NCBI RefSeq assembly: GCF_022458985.1 | Contig: NC_061789.1 | Coordinates: 4,133,501 to 4,197,500 of the forward strand | Source: Mugil cephalus | Taxonomy: Eukaryota; Chordata; Actinopteri; Mugiliformes; Mugilidae | Direction: 5' to 3' | DNA: 64,000 nt | Shown: positions 13,855 to 26,700 of the stretch, piece by piece | Position numbering within the stretch: the stretch's first letter is position 1 | How the letters are laid out: each line of letters opens with the position of its first letter | Translations under genes and position numbers: made by a program | Notes under the pieces: model-generated | What the model saw: only the letters and a program-made list of their open reading frames with translations | Databases searched by the model: none | Told to the model about the DNA's origin: nothing

Positions 13855-14232
13855 CGTCCTAGCTTCCCAGCCTGCCACCTAATAGTAGCTGTTTTTAGCC
13901 TCCGAGCTAATGGTAGCCCTTTCTAGCTCAATAGCCTCTCAGCTAATAGTATCTCTTCCAATCTGCCTAGTCTCTGAGCTAATGGTAGCCCTTTTTAGCT
14001 CAGTAGCCTCTCAACTAATAGTAGCTCTTCCAATCTTCCTGGTCTCCCGGCTATTAGTAGCTGTTCCTAGCTTCCGAGTTAATGGTAGACCTTTCCACCT
14101 TCCTAGCATCTCAGCTAATAGTAGCTCTTCCAACCGTCCTACTCTCTGAGCTAATGGTAGCCCTTTCTAGCTCCCTAGCTTCTCAGCTAATGGTAGCTCT
14201 TCCAGTCTTCCTAGTCTCACAGCTAATATCCT
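13855..14232. repeat. Minisatellite of about 73 bp period built from two related half-units
   Basis: The sequence alternates two half-units of about 36 bases, one containing GAGCTAATGGTAGCCC and the other CAGCTAATAGTAGCTC. Copies of the first begin near 13903, 13976, 14075 and 14149. The divergent copies stay open in several frames and make leucine/valine/serine-rich spurious ORFs. Confidence 0.85.
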
Positions 14233-17200
14233 TTCCTGGCTCTTCCTGTTTCTCCTTTTGGGTAATGAATATAGACTATTGCTACCTGCTGGTATAAAGA
14301 GTTATTTCTTTCTTTTGGCCTAGACATGACTGTGAATCCTTGCATGACAGTCACTTGTGTTTCTCATGTCAGTTTTATGCTAATGGTTTCTTTCTCTTGT
14401 ATTTGTATGTAGCACAATGAAAAATGCCAGCATAGATTAGTCTCCTGTTATTTCTTGGCTCTAGGGGGGTAAGTACCTCCTGTTCACTCTCTGATGTCTA
14501 CTGAAAAGAAAACCAGAAGACAGAGGGAGTAGAAAACAGGAAGTCAGACACGATGAAAAGTTTTCTTTTGGTCCTTGTTGCACCAAATGTGGATGAAAGA
14601 GGACAAACGCACCAGAGGAGGAGGAAAGCGAAGGGAGTGGAGAGGAAGGAACGGCAGTGAAACAGGATGAGAAGCCTCAGACAGATGAATTTCTCCACAG
14701 GAAATGACTTTCTCACGAATCAAAAATGCAGCCAGAAAGCTTAAACTCCTCTCAGACGCTGACACTCATCTCATACGCAACATCTCAAAACCAAAAAAGC
14801 CTCATCGCTGTCCTTGTTCATGTTAGACTCCTGGTCTCGTGAAACCCAGGTGTGCGTTCGGAGAAGAGATTTGACGTGATGTGATGCTGCTGTTGGGTTA
14901 AAGGCTGCGCGAAAGAAGCCGATCCCTGCGTCTTTCTTCTGTTTCTGACCCGGCAGGAAGCCGATGGTTGGCCCACAGACAATAGAGTATTGTGCCACAC
15001 GGCCATGAAAACACAGACACTGAAACACTTGCTTCTGACCGTTTGTTCTTAGACATCCAGGCTAATTTTAGGACGGTTTCAAGAGAACAACCCAGAACAA
15101 AAAGTTATTGTTTTGTTTTAAGGAAAACCCCACCAGTTCACACGAACCTCCCACATGCAGCATAATAATCCTTTATCCAATGACTCACAGGTTGGATTTG
15201 TTCCACTGTGTTGAATGATGGTGACGGAGGGTAGCTCCTTTAGCTGGGAGGCATGATGATGCAAGAAGGTTTGAATCAAAGGCTGTAGAACGACATGGAC
15301 GATCCGTCTCCACTTCCTCCCACTGGTCAAAGTGAGGCTAGACCTGCAAGGATACGGGTGCCGCCATCTTGTGAATTGGAAGCCAGAGTCTAAGCAACGT
15401 GGAGAGGTTGTCACGGCAACCGCCTGTCATCACGATATTATATTAACTACCTAAAATAACAGAAACCAGGAGCTTATGAAATATGCTGCAGCCAGACACC
15501 AGGGGGAGCTCTACTTGCTTTGGATTCATGTTAGGGGAGTTATCATGGCGTCCACTTGTTTTGTAGCTCATTAATGAGTGACTTGGGTCGCGCTCCCTGA
15601 TGGCCTCTAAGTTGTCTTTGCCTCCAACTTCCCCAGTTCTCAATCCAATCCAGCATCTGTGGGATGTGCTGGGCAAACAGATCCAGATCCTTGGTGACGT
15701 CTGTTCATTAGTAGAGAGCATTTTTGTCATTTGTCATTATACAACACTGTACAGCGAAATTGCATGGTCGGATGGAGGGTTAGTCCTGATCCTTGTGGCT
15801 GTTAACTAGCAAAATAAGAAATAAATTTAACACGATTTAACAAATTAAATAATTAAATTGGGTTTTATCAAAACCTACGAGCCAAAGGAAGTTATGTTAA
15901 TGACTTTAACATTTATCTATATTAGTGGAAGGAGTAATAATCTGAGTTATGTGCAGGAAAATAACAAACGCGAGGGCGAAGTCAATAAATAATAACTCAG
16001 CGTTTGTGCCCAAGTCATGATGCCATCAGAAACAGCCCTGTTCTTGGTTCTGAAACAGCGGTAGATACAACAACTTTTTACTTATTAGCGCGACTGGGGT
16101 CACATGTGCAGACACATTCAGGTGTAGCACACAAGACCCAGCCAGATGACACAAAAAGACACAAACACACACAGAAGAGATTCAATGCACACTGCAAGAG
16201 ATCAGGTTGTGTGACAGCATGGCCCTCGTAGGTGGCAACATGCGATTTAATCGCTCGAGTTGGACGTTAATGGAAGGTCTGAATGGGGTCTGAGGGTTAA
16301 TCCCACGTCCCTTTATCTCTGGAGAGACAGATGATGATGATGTCTTGGGGAACCATTGTTCTCTCAGACTCATGTTTAGACACCAAATCAGTCAGAGGAT
16401 CGTAAAGAAGCTACTTGGAATCTTAATGACTAATCTCTCTCGTGTTGTTGTTGTCACGCTGCTGGTGTGTGTTTTGTTGGTGCCAGTTGAAGCGGGAATA
16501 AACCAAGAGGAATGCGACACAGCAGCAGGTGAAGCTCCACTTAAACGTCGAGGGAACGTTTTCACTGACGGTTCTGCTGCTGCGTGCACAGATCACGTCG
16601 CGAGGCTACCGCTAGCATAGCGGCTAGCTACGGGTGCATTTTTAACGCAGTGTATCTGGAAATTGATGTGCGGTGGTGGTTAGTAAAGCCGTCTGTGTCT
16701 GCAGTTCAAATGTGTGGTGGAGCTCGGATTTAGACGGCTACGTTCCACCCTGCAATTCAGACGTCAACTCAAACCTCACTGGTCTGGAAGGAGAGCGACA
16801 GGAAGAGGCCGGGGAGTCAGTTTTCACTGGCACCAGCCAGAGATATGCGTGTTTATGAATATTTGTCTGTGTTGGTGGATCTAAATGTGGAAAATAAACA
16901 AAGACTGTGTGTGACGAGTCCATCGTAGACTACTGGTGTCATCTTCGCCCTGGACGTCTTTTTTGTCCTCGGATATTTGGGAAAATTACTGAATTATTTA
17001 GTCTGTTCCCATTTTTTAATTCTAAGAGACAGAAAAACCAGTGAGTCTGTGAGATATGATTTACATATTTGATGAAATCTCTTCCTGTGTTTGGTGAGAG
17101 ATATAACAAATAAACACCTCCTGACATTTATTAAATTATATATTAAAAAAATAATAATGTTCACTCGTTTTTCCTCTTCCTTCATGTTGACGCTCTGCTG

Positions 17201-17684
17201 CTATTGATGCTGATTCCTCGTTAAACAGGAAATTGTCTGGTATTACTGTGGGATATTTTGCAGGATCACATTGTGACCACGCTCCCACACGAGAGGCTAC
17301 GAGGAGCAAAGCCATGAAAATATGAAACTGTGGATCCTCAAAAAATACACATATAACGCAGGACACCTCTGCTTTAAATGTAGAGACAAGATGTTTGGAC
17401 AAATGATTTTAAGACGAAGTGTTAGCTTCTTGTTTTTGGTCACTACGAGCTAATTAGTCCTGCAAAAGACAAGAGAAGACAAAATAAGATCATTCAAGAC
17501 GAGACAAGACATTAGTTAAGACTAAATAAGATGAGTTAAGATCAGTTAAGACAAGACTAGATTAGTTAAAACAGCCTTCATTGTCATCTTACAGTTAATT
17601 CCAAAGCACTGACGTCTACAGCTGAATGTACATTTCTCTTGTTTTAAGGACAGATTTAACTGAGGGACCCTGGGACAGACAGAA

Positions 17685-17706
17685 GACCTTTGACCTTTGA
17701 CCTTTG
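17685..17706. repeat. Tandem GACCTTT units with direct-repeat hormone-receptor-like sites
   Basis: Three consecutive GACCTTT units give overlapping TGACCTTTGACCT, the reverse complement of a DR1 element. A TAATA-type tract follows directly. It may be a fragment of the repeat family found around card10 exon 2, and no regulatory role is shown. Confidence 0.5.
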
Positions 17707-18689
17707 ATAATATAATATAATATAATATAATTATATAAATTAATTTATGCTGATATATATAATACATAATACTTAAAATTCTCACGCTCTATATATTACA
17801 TGACTGATCAGTAGTGAAATCTGCTGCTAACATCTTGCCTACAGAGGAAACATAAATCACATGTCATCGGATTTAAATCCGTCTCTGTTACTCATGCCCA
17901 CATTGCTCCGTGTCTCAGCCTCTGCTTTCAGAAAAGACGCATTCTTCGCGGACACAAAGGAGCGGTTCTGTTCTGCCGCCAAGGCTTGAGTCATGGACGG
18001 AGCCACGGGGGGTCAGCCGCTGGGTGAAGAGCCCGGCCTGTTGTGCTCTGGGCGGGAAACAAATGAGAAACGAAACCGGCCCGGAGCAGAACACTGGTGC
18101 CGTTTAAGCTGCTCAGTGGTTAAATCCGAAGTGACATTCAAAGATTTTCCCCCGCAACAAACTTTTGGATTGGAAATGTTCTCAAATCAAGTAGCCTTAG
18201 ACGGAAGAATTAATACTACAGCAAAGTATTTATACTATTATTATTATGTCAATCTAATTCAACATCACACAAAAACAGGTAGAGCTGCTTTAAAGTACGT
18301 GCATCCTTCTGATTCTTCTATATTTGTGCATATAAATGACTCAGAACGTGTCCTGTGTTCTGTGTCTTCCAGAGCGGCCTTTGTTGGCGGACCACTCCCT
18401 CGGAGGGAAATATTTGTCTTAAATCTCCTCCATTTATTCTCAGACCGTCTGATTGTGGATTATTTGTGGATTTCCAACTCTTCAGAGGTGGTTTTGTAAC
18501 CTTTCCCAGTTCTAATGATTCCACAAACGTGTAAAGATCAGACTGAGACAAATCCCTGAGTTTTTTTTTTTTTTAAACAGATCTGTGAACTAAACAACCT
18601 TTGAGTCTCATCACATTAGCTGGAAACACTTAACACCTGACCTGCTGCGTTTCCATTTCATAGCCTAGAAATGGAAACATTTCGACAGA

Positions 18690-18975
18690 CGTCTCACACA
18701 TCTAAAGCTAAAACACTTTCACGTTCTCATCAGGTGGTTTTTCAGACGCGTCGATATAAAAGTTTGTGGCAAAAGTGCAATGGAGACACTTTTTGTCGCA
18801 ATTCCCCCGTCACTGGAGATGACACAAGGCGTCATGTCACCAGGTCATTTGAAGTCCACCTTCCTCAGAGTGAAGTCTGTGTCTGTGATGAGAGTTTAAG
18901 AGAATTATGGGATGTCGCGAGAGTTACAGCTCATTCGCACCTTTCAATGGAGACGCGTAGAAAATATGGCCTTTT
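18690..18975. repeat. Dispersed repeat copy, related to 27.78-27.97 kb
   Basis: Shared ordered blocks with 27791-27970 include GGTGGTTTTTCAGACG, TCGATATAAA, GGTCAT.TGA..AGTTCAT-like sequence, GAAGTCCA.CTTCCTCA, and TTTATGGGAT.TCGCGAGA. A GTTTCCATTT...AAATGGAAAC inverted pair lies at 18649-18679. The family is unknown to me. Confidence 0.65.
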
Positions 18976-20512
18976 ATTTTGCAGAAAACTGTAATGGAAG
19001 CGCAGCTGCACTGATATGTAATATTGGCTCACTTTCTTGAGTGGATAAATGTATAATATTTCTACGTCATTTGTTTGACTGGGTTCTCAGTTTTATGCAG
19101 AAATTTAGAAAATTCTGAAGGATGCGAAACACTTTTAAGAACATAAAGAAACATTTTTTTTTCCAGAAAAACCTGAGCGGCCTCAACCTCGAGTGTCTGA
19201 GGGGATGGTGCATTAAAGTAAACCTGCACCAGCCCTGGTTGTCTACAGAGGAAGGATGAACGCATTCAAAGAGTTAAATAGTTCTGCTGGGCCCATGTCT
19301 GTGTGACTGAGCTGTCACGGTATCACGCATTCCAGCCTGAGCGGACCTGGGGGGTCCAGCGCCTCCGTCAAAGGCTCCTCTGTGTCGCCGTCGCCTCAGA
19401 GACAACAGGAATGCTCGTCCACTGCCTCCCCCCTCCCTCCCTGCCTCCCTCCCTCCACAGGCCCGAGGCCTCAGCCGAGGCTCAGTCGGGGGAAGGAAGG
19501 ATGGGTCCGTCTGAAAGTTAACAGTCGGAAGGAGAAAACAGAGGGAGGCAGCTGTGAGCGATACAAAAAAACAAACACTTTGCGAGTCATGACCAACGGC
19601 GCAAAAGCAAACAGTGATGAGGCAGACCAAAATACAAGCAGGAAACGGATTTATTTAAGAAGTCGACTCTATTTCCTGTCTGAAAACTCTCACAGTTCTG
19701 CAATCTGACAGATTATTTTTGTGACGCGACGTAAATATACTTTAAAAAAAAAAAAAAAAAAAACTATTTATGCACAAACACGCACGGGCTCCAGATCTGA
19801 CTGCGGCGGGTCTTATTGTTCAGTGTCTGCTTCTTGCACTATCTCTCAGCAGAGGCCGGTTCATCTGGGATGATCTGAATTATGACACATTTACTCAGAA
19901 GACCTGTCACTGCTCCTGTCATCAGGCTGCTCTGATCGCCCTGCCTTTGTCTAATCCGCCACTTCCTGTGTGCGTGAGTCAGCTTTTATTCAGTTGCAGT
20001 CAAAAAGTCCACACGCATTTAAAGTCCAGAGTCTGGGTGAGACCGTGTGTGTCATAATCAGGAAGGTTTCCCTGGCTGGTGACTAATGTGCGACTCAGCG
20101 TCCTCCAGTTCTAAAACTGTCCGTCGTGAAGTTTTATGAGTTTTTATGAGCTATTTTTTTCCCTCTTGTTGATGTTGAAACACCTGGAGCGATGAGTCAG
20201 CGATAAAAATCCACTTCACGTCTTTGCTCTGATAAGGTTTCATTCGCAATTAGACCCAGTCTCCCCGGCTTCATCTTGTCTTCTAACATTATTAAAAGGC
20301 TGAGATTATAAGTGGGCGCTTCATGAGTGAACAACCGTTGGTTGAAAGCGCCATCTAGTGCGTAAAAGCGCCACTGATACTTTCTTTACAGTCGTCTCCG
20401 CGAAGGAGTGTTGAATGATGAAATCTGTGGCTTGGTCACATGTGAGTTTATTTGTTTTGCTTTTTTGCTTCCTCTTCCGCTACGGACTGACCTGTGGAGG
20501 AATTGGAGCAAA

Positions 20513-20560
20513 GTGCGTAAAGGAGGTGTGCGTAAAGGAGGTGTGCGTAAACGAGGACCT
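20513..20560 (+). repeat. Three 15 bp direct repeats in the card10 upstream or 5' UTR region
   Basis: GTGCGTAAAGGAG-like units start at 20513, 20528 and 20543; the third carries ACGAG instead of AGGAG. A GC-rich segment follows (GCGCGCAGCGG). The position suggests the card10 promoter or first exon. Confidence 0.75.
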
Positions 20561-20722
20561 GTGCGCGCAGCGGCTCTCCAGCCAGGTGACGCCCACCGCC
20601 GCGCTCCGACTTCTTCTTCTCCTCCTTTAGTTTCACTCCTGACTCATATCTGGATCTTGATGGGATGTAAAGGGATTGCTCACGGCGCGCTCCACTTGGC
20701 TTCATCTCCTCAGGTGAAGGAC

Positions 20723-23700
20723 ATGAGTGGTAAGTCACTTAAAGCTTCAACTAATTCTTCTAATTCTCGACATCTGCGTTCGCATCCGTTTACGGTTTGT
20801 TGCTGAGAAATTACTGGCAAACTTGGAGCTTTTCAATCAATTAGCGGCCATGAAACATTGCATTGTGTTACAACCTGTTAGAGCTTCAGTGATGAGGCTG
20901 CCAGATCCGTATGCCGGTCTGTGGAGACGTGTAGCTGATCACAAACACGCTGTTTCCCGTAAAGTTGATATAAAATTGTCGTGAAACGATTGTGATTTAT
21001 ATAAATATGAATAAAAACAGGAATTTGTCCTGAACACTGCACATTTATGGGTGGAATTGTAACTTTTAAACATAAAAATCATTTGCTATTCTTAACTTAT
21101 TTATGATTTATTGTTAATATCTTGTTTTATCATTATTTGAGTACTTTGACACATTATTATTGAGGCTTCAAACTTTTCCAAAATTAAAACTTTTGGTGCT
21201 TTTTTAGAAATAGAAGTTTTAAAAACAAACAAACAAAAAAAATCAATATGTGATTTTATTCTACAAAGAGTTTGGAATGAATTTGTTACATATACAGTAA
21301 AAAGAGGCAAAATGGTTAAAAATCTTCTTCTTTTTGCTATAATAATTGAATATCCTTTCGCTGTGCAGCGAAGCTAGTTTCTTTTACGCTCCCCAGTGAT
21401 TTTGGGGTTTGTCTCCTCTGAGTTGTGAGGAGCTGCGTTGTAATAACAACACATGAAAACACAGTTTGTGAGTAATGACACAGATTCCAGACCGTCCTGA
21501 CCTGCCTCAACCTGCCCGCCTGCTGGGATAGCTCCGATCAGCTGCGCTCACTCCCATTACTCCTAAATCCCCTGGGTATATGTAAACGCTACGGGCAATT
21601 TATTTTTACATTAAAGGCTTTTTAACGTAAGACAAATGTGGATAAAAGCTGGACGTGCATGGACAGAGCTGTGGAGAGTTTGCGGGCGTCGGTTTATCAA
21701 AATAAAACATGTGGATAATTATTTTTGGTGCGGAGCTTCTTTTCAGCAAACGCCCACTGAGACTTTAATCCACCTCCCTCCTCGCCCCCTCACGTCTCCC
21801 CTGAAGTGAATGGGGCAGAGAAAGCTTTTGTCTATGGTCCCCTTGTTTTTAAGTGAGCAGGTGACTCACGCCGGTGTTTTCATTCCTTTACTCTGAGGCA
21901 AACACAGACAGCGGAGCCTTCTCTTGTCTTTGTTCAGCACCGAAATGTCTAGAAAAAAGAAAAAGCAGCGGAGGGGGAGACATGAGGCAGAAATGCCCCA
22001 TTTCCCACCATGGACTTAAAAACACACACAAACATACTTTTTTTTTTGGCTTTTTAATTTGGCTTCTTCTTTTCTTCTTCTTCTTCCAGTGTTAAGGAGT
22101 TGTTCATCCCACTATTAACTACCAACATGTCAGTATCTCCAATGCTGATATAATAAATTAGCTTAGAAGACAGGTCTTCAACACGGGGTTCTGCAAAATT
22201 GTTGGTTGATTAGACATTTTTCATCTATTTTTTTTTTTTTTCATTTTTCCTGACAATTTTCTCCTACAGACTTGATTTTCTTTAAGTAAACGGTAACACG
22301 AATCCAGCATATTTTAGTAAAAGTATAAATGGAGGCAGAAGACTTTATCTTTTCTTCACCACTTCACTCATTCGGTGATGCACCACACTAGACCTGTCAA
22401 TCTAAGCCTCCTGGCCCCGCCCCCTATCGCTGGTGAGCCAATCACAAGACTCTATATTACGTGCTGACTCTGTCAGGTTCCCTGTAATTGGCCGAGAGCC
22501 TTTTCAGTCCCCAGGGGAAATCCCCTGGGCTGCAATATTAGCAGAAGAGAAGCTAACGGTGCAGCCGGCTCCCACGAGGCCGAAATGTTTTGGCTTTGTT
22601 TAAAGTTAAAACTTGAATCTGACAATTATTTATACACACACAAGTTAGGTATGTTTATGTCGCGTAGCTGCGCGGCCACTCTACTGTTGCACCACAGGAC
22701 TCTCTCAGGAGGCCCAGACTTACATAATATTAGGAAGGTGGTCATAATGTTGTGGTTGATATAGATACCTTATTAATGCCAGATGGTTACAGAAAATGAA
22801 TGAATGAATGAGTTGAGAAGATAACTAAATGAGCCTCGTAACTTCCGATGAGAGTTACAAATATCTCCTGCAGGAGGTGAAGGAAGACATGTTGGCCTTC
22901 AGCCTGGTCCCTTAAGTCGGTAATCAGTAATTTCAAACTGCATACTCGGACTGACATTATCATCTCCAAATAAATCATTAATTTTCTTTGCAGAAATACT
23001 TTCAACGAGGCCAGTGTGGCCCCCCCCCCATGACCTGTTGCTGTACAACAATTAAAACCACGGCTTTATTAACTGTTTCTTCACTGAAGCGACTCATCGT
23101 GGCTTCTGCCTCGTGTCCATGTCGAATGGTTTCAAGCTTAGTCCGTCTGTTCCTCATATACTCTACTATATTTATCCTAAACAGAGAACATCCCCATGAC
23201 ACCACTTTTAACTGGGGGGGGGGTTGAAACAGTTCCCAGATTTATTTGTGTTCGTCTTCAGTCAAAGAACAGAGTGGCCCACTTTCACTGGTTTAAGAGA
23301 CACAGAAAAGAGTTGCCCGACAAAAACCTCCTGTGTGATGCTTCATGGGAAAAAGTCTGTGAATGGATTTTAAACATGACCCGCAGTAAACAAACATATC
23401 TTTGGTTAATTCTTCTTAAGGAGTGGGTGTCACGGCTCATCAGTCTGTAGTTCACATGTCTTCCAGACCTTCCGGTTTTTGCTGAGCATTGTAATGTCTA
23501 ATTATCACATGGTGCCGGAGCATTTCATCACAGTGACCTTTGACCTTTGGTCACCAAATTCCAATGAGTTCATCCATGAGTCTGAAGGAACTTTTGTGCC
23601 AAATTTAAACAAAGTCCTTGAATCTTTTGCTGTGATTTTTTTGCGTTCAGAAGTTAAACTACGGCTAAAAACGTGTTTTATGAGCTCACAGCGACCTTCA

Positions 23701-26700
23701 CTTTTAGCCTTTGGAGAAGGAAATTCCAATCACTTCAGTCACAATTAATGTTTGTGACAACTTAAAAAAAAGTCCTTCCATCTTTTCCTAGGATTTTAAG
23801 TTAAAATTAAGTTATTGCCCCAAAAAATGTGTTTTAAAAATGTCATAGCGACTTGGAGCTTTGAACCATCAATTAATTAATCAGATTATCCTTGAGTCCA
23901 AATTAACTTTTGTGCCAAAGTTAAACAAATTCCTTCCAACTTAACCAGAGATTTTGCGTTCACAAGTCAAGCTACTGCTTAAAAATGTGTTTTATAAGGA
24001 CACAGCGACGTTAACCTTTGACCCTTGCAGATCAAACTGTGGTCAGTTTATCTTTAAGTCCAAATGAACTTTTGTGCCACATTTAAAGAAGGTCCTTCAT
24101 TCTTTTTCTAGGATTTTGAGTTTGAAATTTAAATTACTGCCAAAGTTACTGCCTTTGACCTTTGACCCATGGACTCCAAATTTTAACCAGGTCAATCTTG
24201 AGTCCAAATTAACTTTTGTGCCAAATTTAGAGAAAATCCATCAGGACGTCGTTGTGATATCATGTTCACGTTGAACACCAAACATCCAAAACATCCAAAT
24301 CGCTCTGGATGTCTTTTCGTTTTCTCGACCCCGCTGAAGTAAAAACGTGTTTGGTCTCTTGCAGGCGTCTCGGTTTGGGCGGAGGATGTGGGCATGGGCT
24401 CGGAGGAGGTGCGACCCGCGGCACCGTGGTCGGAGGAGCGCTGCGAGGAGCTGTGGGATCGCGTGGAGGGGGCGCGACACAAGCTCACGCGCATCCTCAA
24501 CCCGGCAAAACTCACCCCGTATCTGCGCCAGTGCAAGGTCATCGACGAGCAGGACGAAGACGAGGTCCTCAACTCCACGCAGTATCCACTCCGAATCAGC
24601 AAGGCCGGTGAGAGGAAGACGCAGCCTCACGTCAAATACAGAAATTATTTATTATTCAGCATGACATAATTTATCAGATGTAAAGAGAAGAAGAAAAGAC
24701 AATTTCTATCATCTAAAAACATTCATATCCACAAAAACAAGCTGAAACTGATGGAGCCAGTGTGTAAAAAGTGGACGAAGTGTGAGAAAATACATTGAAT
24801 TTAATTAGAAATGAAATGGAGAAGACATAAGCAGTTCATCCTTGAGTCCAGGTGGATATTTGTACTAAAGTTTTCCTGGGATTCACAACTTCTTCTTCTT
24901 CTTCTTTTTTTTTTGCAAAAGCTCACACTGACATTTGACCATATTCCAGTCAGTTCATCCTTGAGTACACATGAACTTTTGTGCCAAATTTAAAGAAAAT
25001 CCTCCTTTGTTTTTTTCCTGGGATTTTTGCATTCACAAGTTAAATTGCTGCCAAAAAATTGTGTTTGGTCACAGTGACCTCAACTTTTGACCTTTGGAGA
25101 TCAAATTTTAATGAGTTCATTCTTGGTTCTAAATAAATGTTTGTGCCAAATTTGGGGAATTTCCATCTTGGTGATGTCGAGATATCTCATTCAGGGGAAT
25201 CTTTATCTTCAGTGCTAATCACAATGAAACGGCCTTAAATTGGCTTAGGAGTCAAAGAAAAATGTGGCTGCAAAAGTGGCTTCAACTGAGCCAGAAATCC
25301 AAGAAAACACATTCAAAATAATTTGGAAAAGAACTTAAAAATGACTTAAAAACTTAAAAAGGATCATTTGAAATTCTTGAAATGAAATTTTTTTTGGCCT
25401 GTTTGAGAGAGAAGAGACTAATCTACAATCTTTAAAAAACAAACAAAAGAAATCACTTATCACGGTAAAGTACAGTTCTGTGGTTCTTTTGTAAAGCTGC
25501 CAAACAAGAAACATTACCAATGTATGATCGTGTCAACGAGGAACAGGTCGTAAAGATAAATACCGTGGGAGAAACAAGCGAGGAGAGAGGAGAGATGAAA
25601 GACATGTCCGAGATGGTGGACGTTGAATTATTTTTGTTGGATTATTTTCAACATCCACCCTTTGTCTTTGTCGTCGTTCACTCCGTGGGATGAGGCAGAG
25701 CACCTGGTGTCATTGCATGAGAGTTAGCTCAGCCGTACAAGTTTGAAATACCTACAGGATGTAATTACAAGCGCAGTGACACATCAAAGACAAAGCATTT
25801 TTGCGGTCAGGCAGTTTCAGCTGTTTACGTTATCAACGTTTCGTTTTCCTCCTTTCAGGTCGTTTGCTGGACATTTTGCGCGGTCAGGGCCAGCGAGGTC
25901 TTCAAGCCTTCATGGAGTCGATGGAGTTTTACCATCCGGAGCAGTACACACAGCTGACGGGAGAACAGCCCACGCACAGATGCTCCCTCATACTTGGCAA
26001 GAAAAGAGCTGTTCTTACATCTGGATAGACAGGGGGGCGGCAGGGGTGCAGATTTAAATAACAAGACTGAATTATTATCAGAATACGAGGCTGGCAACAC
26101 AACGTTTGGATGTAATTATGGGGCGTGTGTCAACCTGTAGACTGTAGAAAAAGTGGATCCTATAAAATGAAGCGATTTGATTGGCCCGGCAGATCTTTGT
26201 TGCAGCGTTCACACCAATCTTTCCTCCCACAAACATTTTCTAAGAGTTGTGTTGCCAACCCTTACCACATAGCAAACACATTAAACAATTAGACATTCAA
26301 ACTCTGGAAAGATTTGTATTTGTATTTAATCATAGCCAACAAACAGGCCTAAGATACGGGCTAACTTTAAGATTAAGAAACACAAGATTCCTAAAAAGAC
26401 TCGTGTTATTCCCCCTACGGCCTGCACAGATTACTTGGTCGCCCCCCTGTGATGCTAATAAAAACTCTGTATGTCTTCTCCAGATGAGGAAGGACCAGAA
26501 GGCTTGACTCAGTTTCTGCTGCTGGAGGTGCGAAAACTGAGGGAGCAGCTTCGAAACAGCCGGATGTGTGAGCGGCGCCTGTCTCAGCGATGTCGGATGG
26601 CGGAGGACGAACGCAGCCGCGCCGAACACAAAGCTCAGGAGCTACGTCACGACAGGCTACAGCTAGAGAGGTTCAGTCACGTTTCCAGTGTCTTCTCCTT

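Larger units (their letters stand above)
6323..20400. other. 14 kb gene-poor interval between cdc42ep1 and card10
   Basis: No ORF in this interval shows a recognisable domain or a convincing exon chain. It should contain the cdc42ep1 first exon and promoter and the card10 upstream region. It also holds a TG microsatellite at 6901-6925, a minisatellite at 13.86-14.23 kb, dispersed-repeat fragments near 13.5 kb and 18.7 kb, AAGAC-type simple sequence near 17.46-17.57 kb, a TAATA tract near 17.71-17.74 kb and an A-tract at 19744-19762. Human neighbours such as LGALS2 are not evident. Confidence 0.6.
24365..26670 (+). other. card10: card10 exons 2-4: CARD domain and start of the coiled coil
   Basis: Residues about 3-192. 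The CARD runs from about 24 to 115, with [57 protein letters not shown] and QRCSLIL-like segments. [16 protein letters not shown] then begins the coiled coil. The CARD binds BCL10 in this family. The intron after exon 3 begins GC, not GT, at 25997-25998. Confidence 0.93.

Noticed and set aside
13855..14232. Possible CRISPR-like array of spaced repeats
   Set aside because: Units are diverged and adjacent without unique spacers, and the DNA is vertebrate; it is a minisatellite.
13910..14297. Leu/Val-rich ORFs resembling membrane repeats
   Set aside because: They follow the 73 bp minisatellite exactly and have no conserved start or family similarity.
16345..16620. ORF with a signal-peptide-like hydrophobic start and a few cysteines
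   Set aside because: It is single, short, without splice context or recognised family, and lies in a repeat-rich gap.
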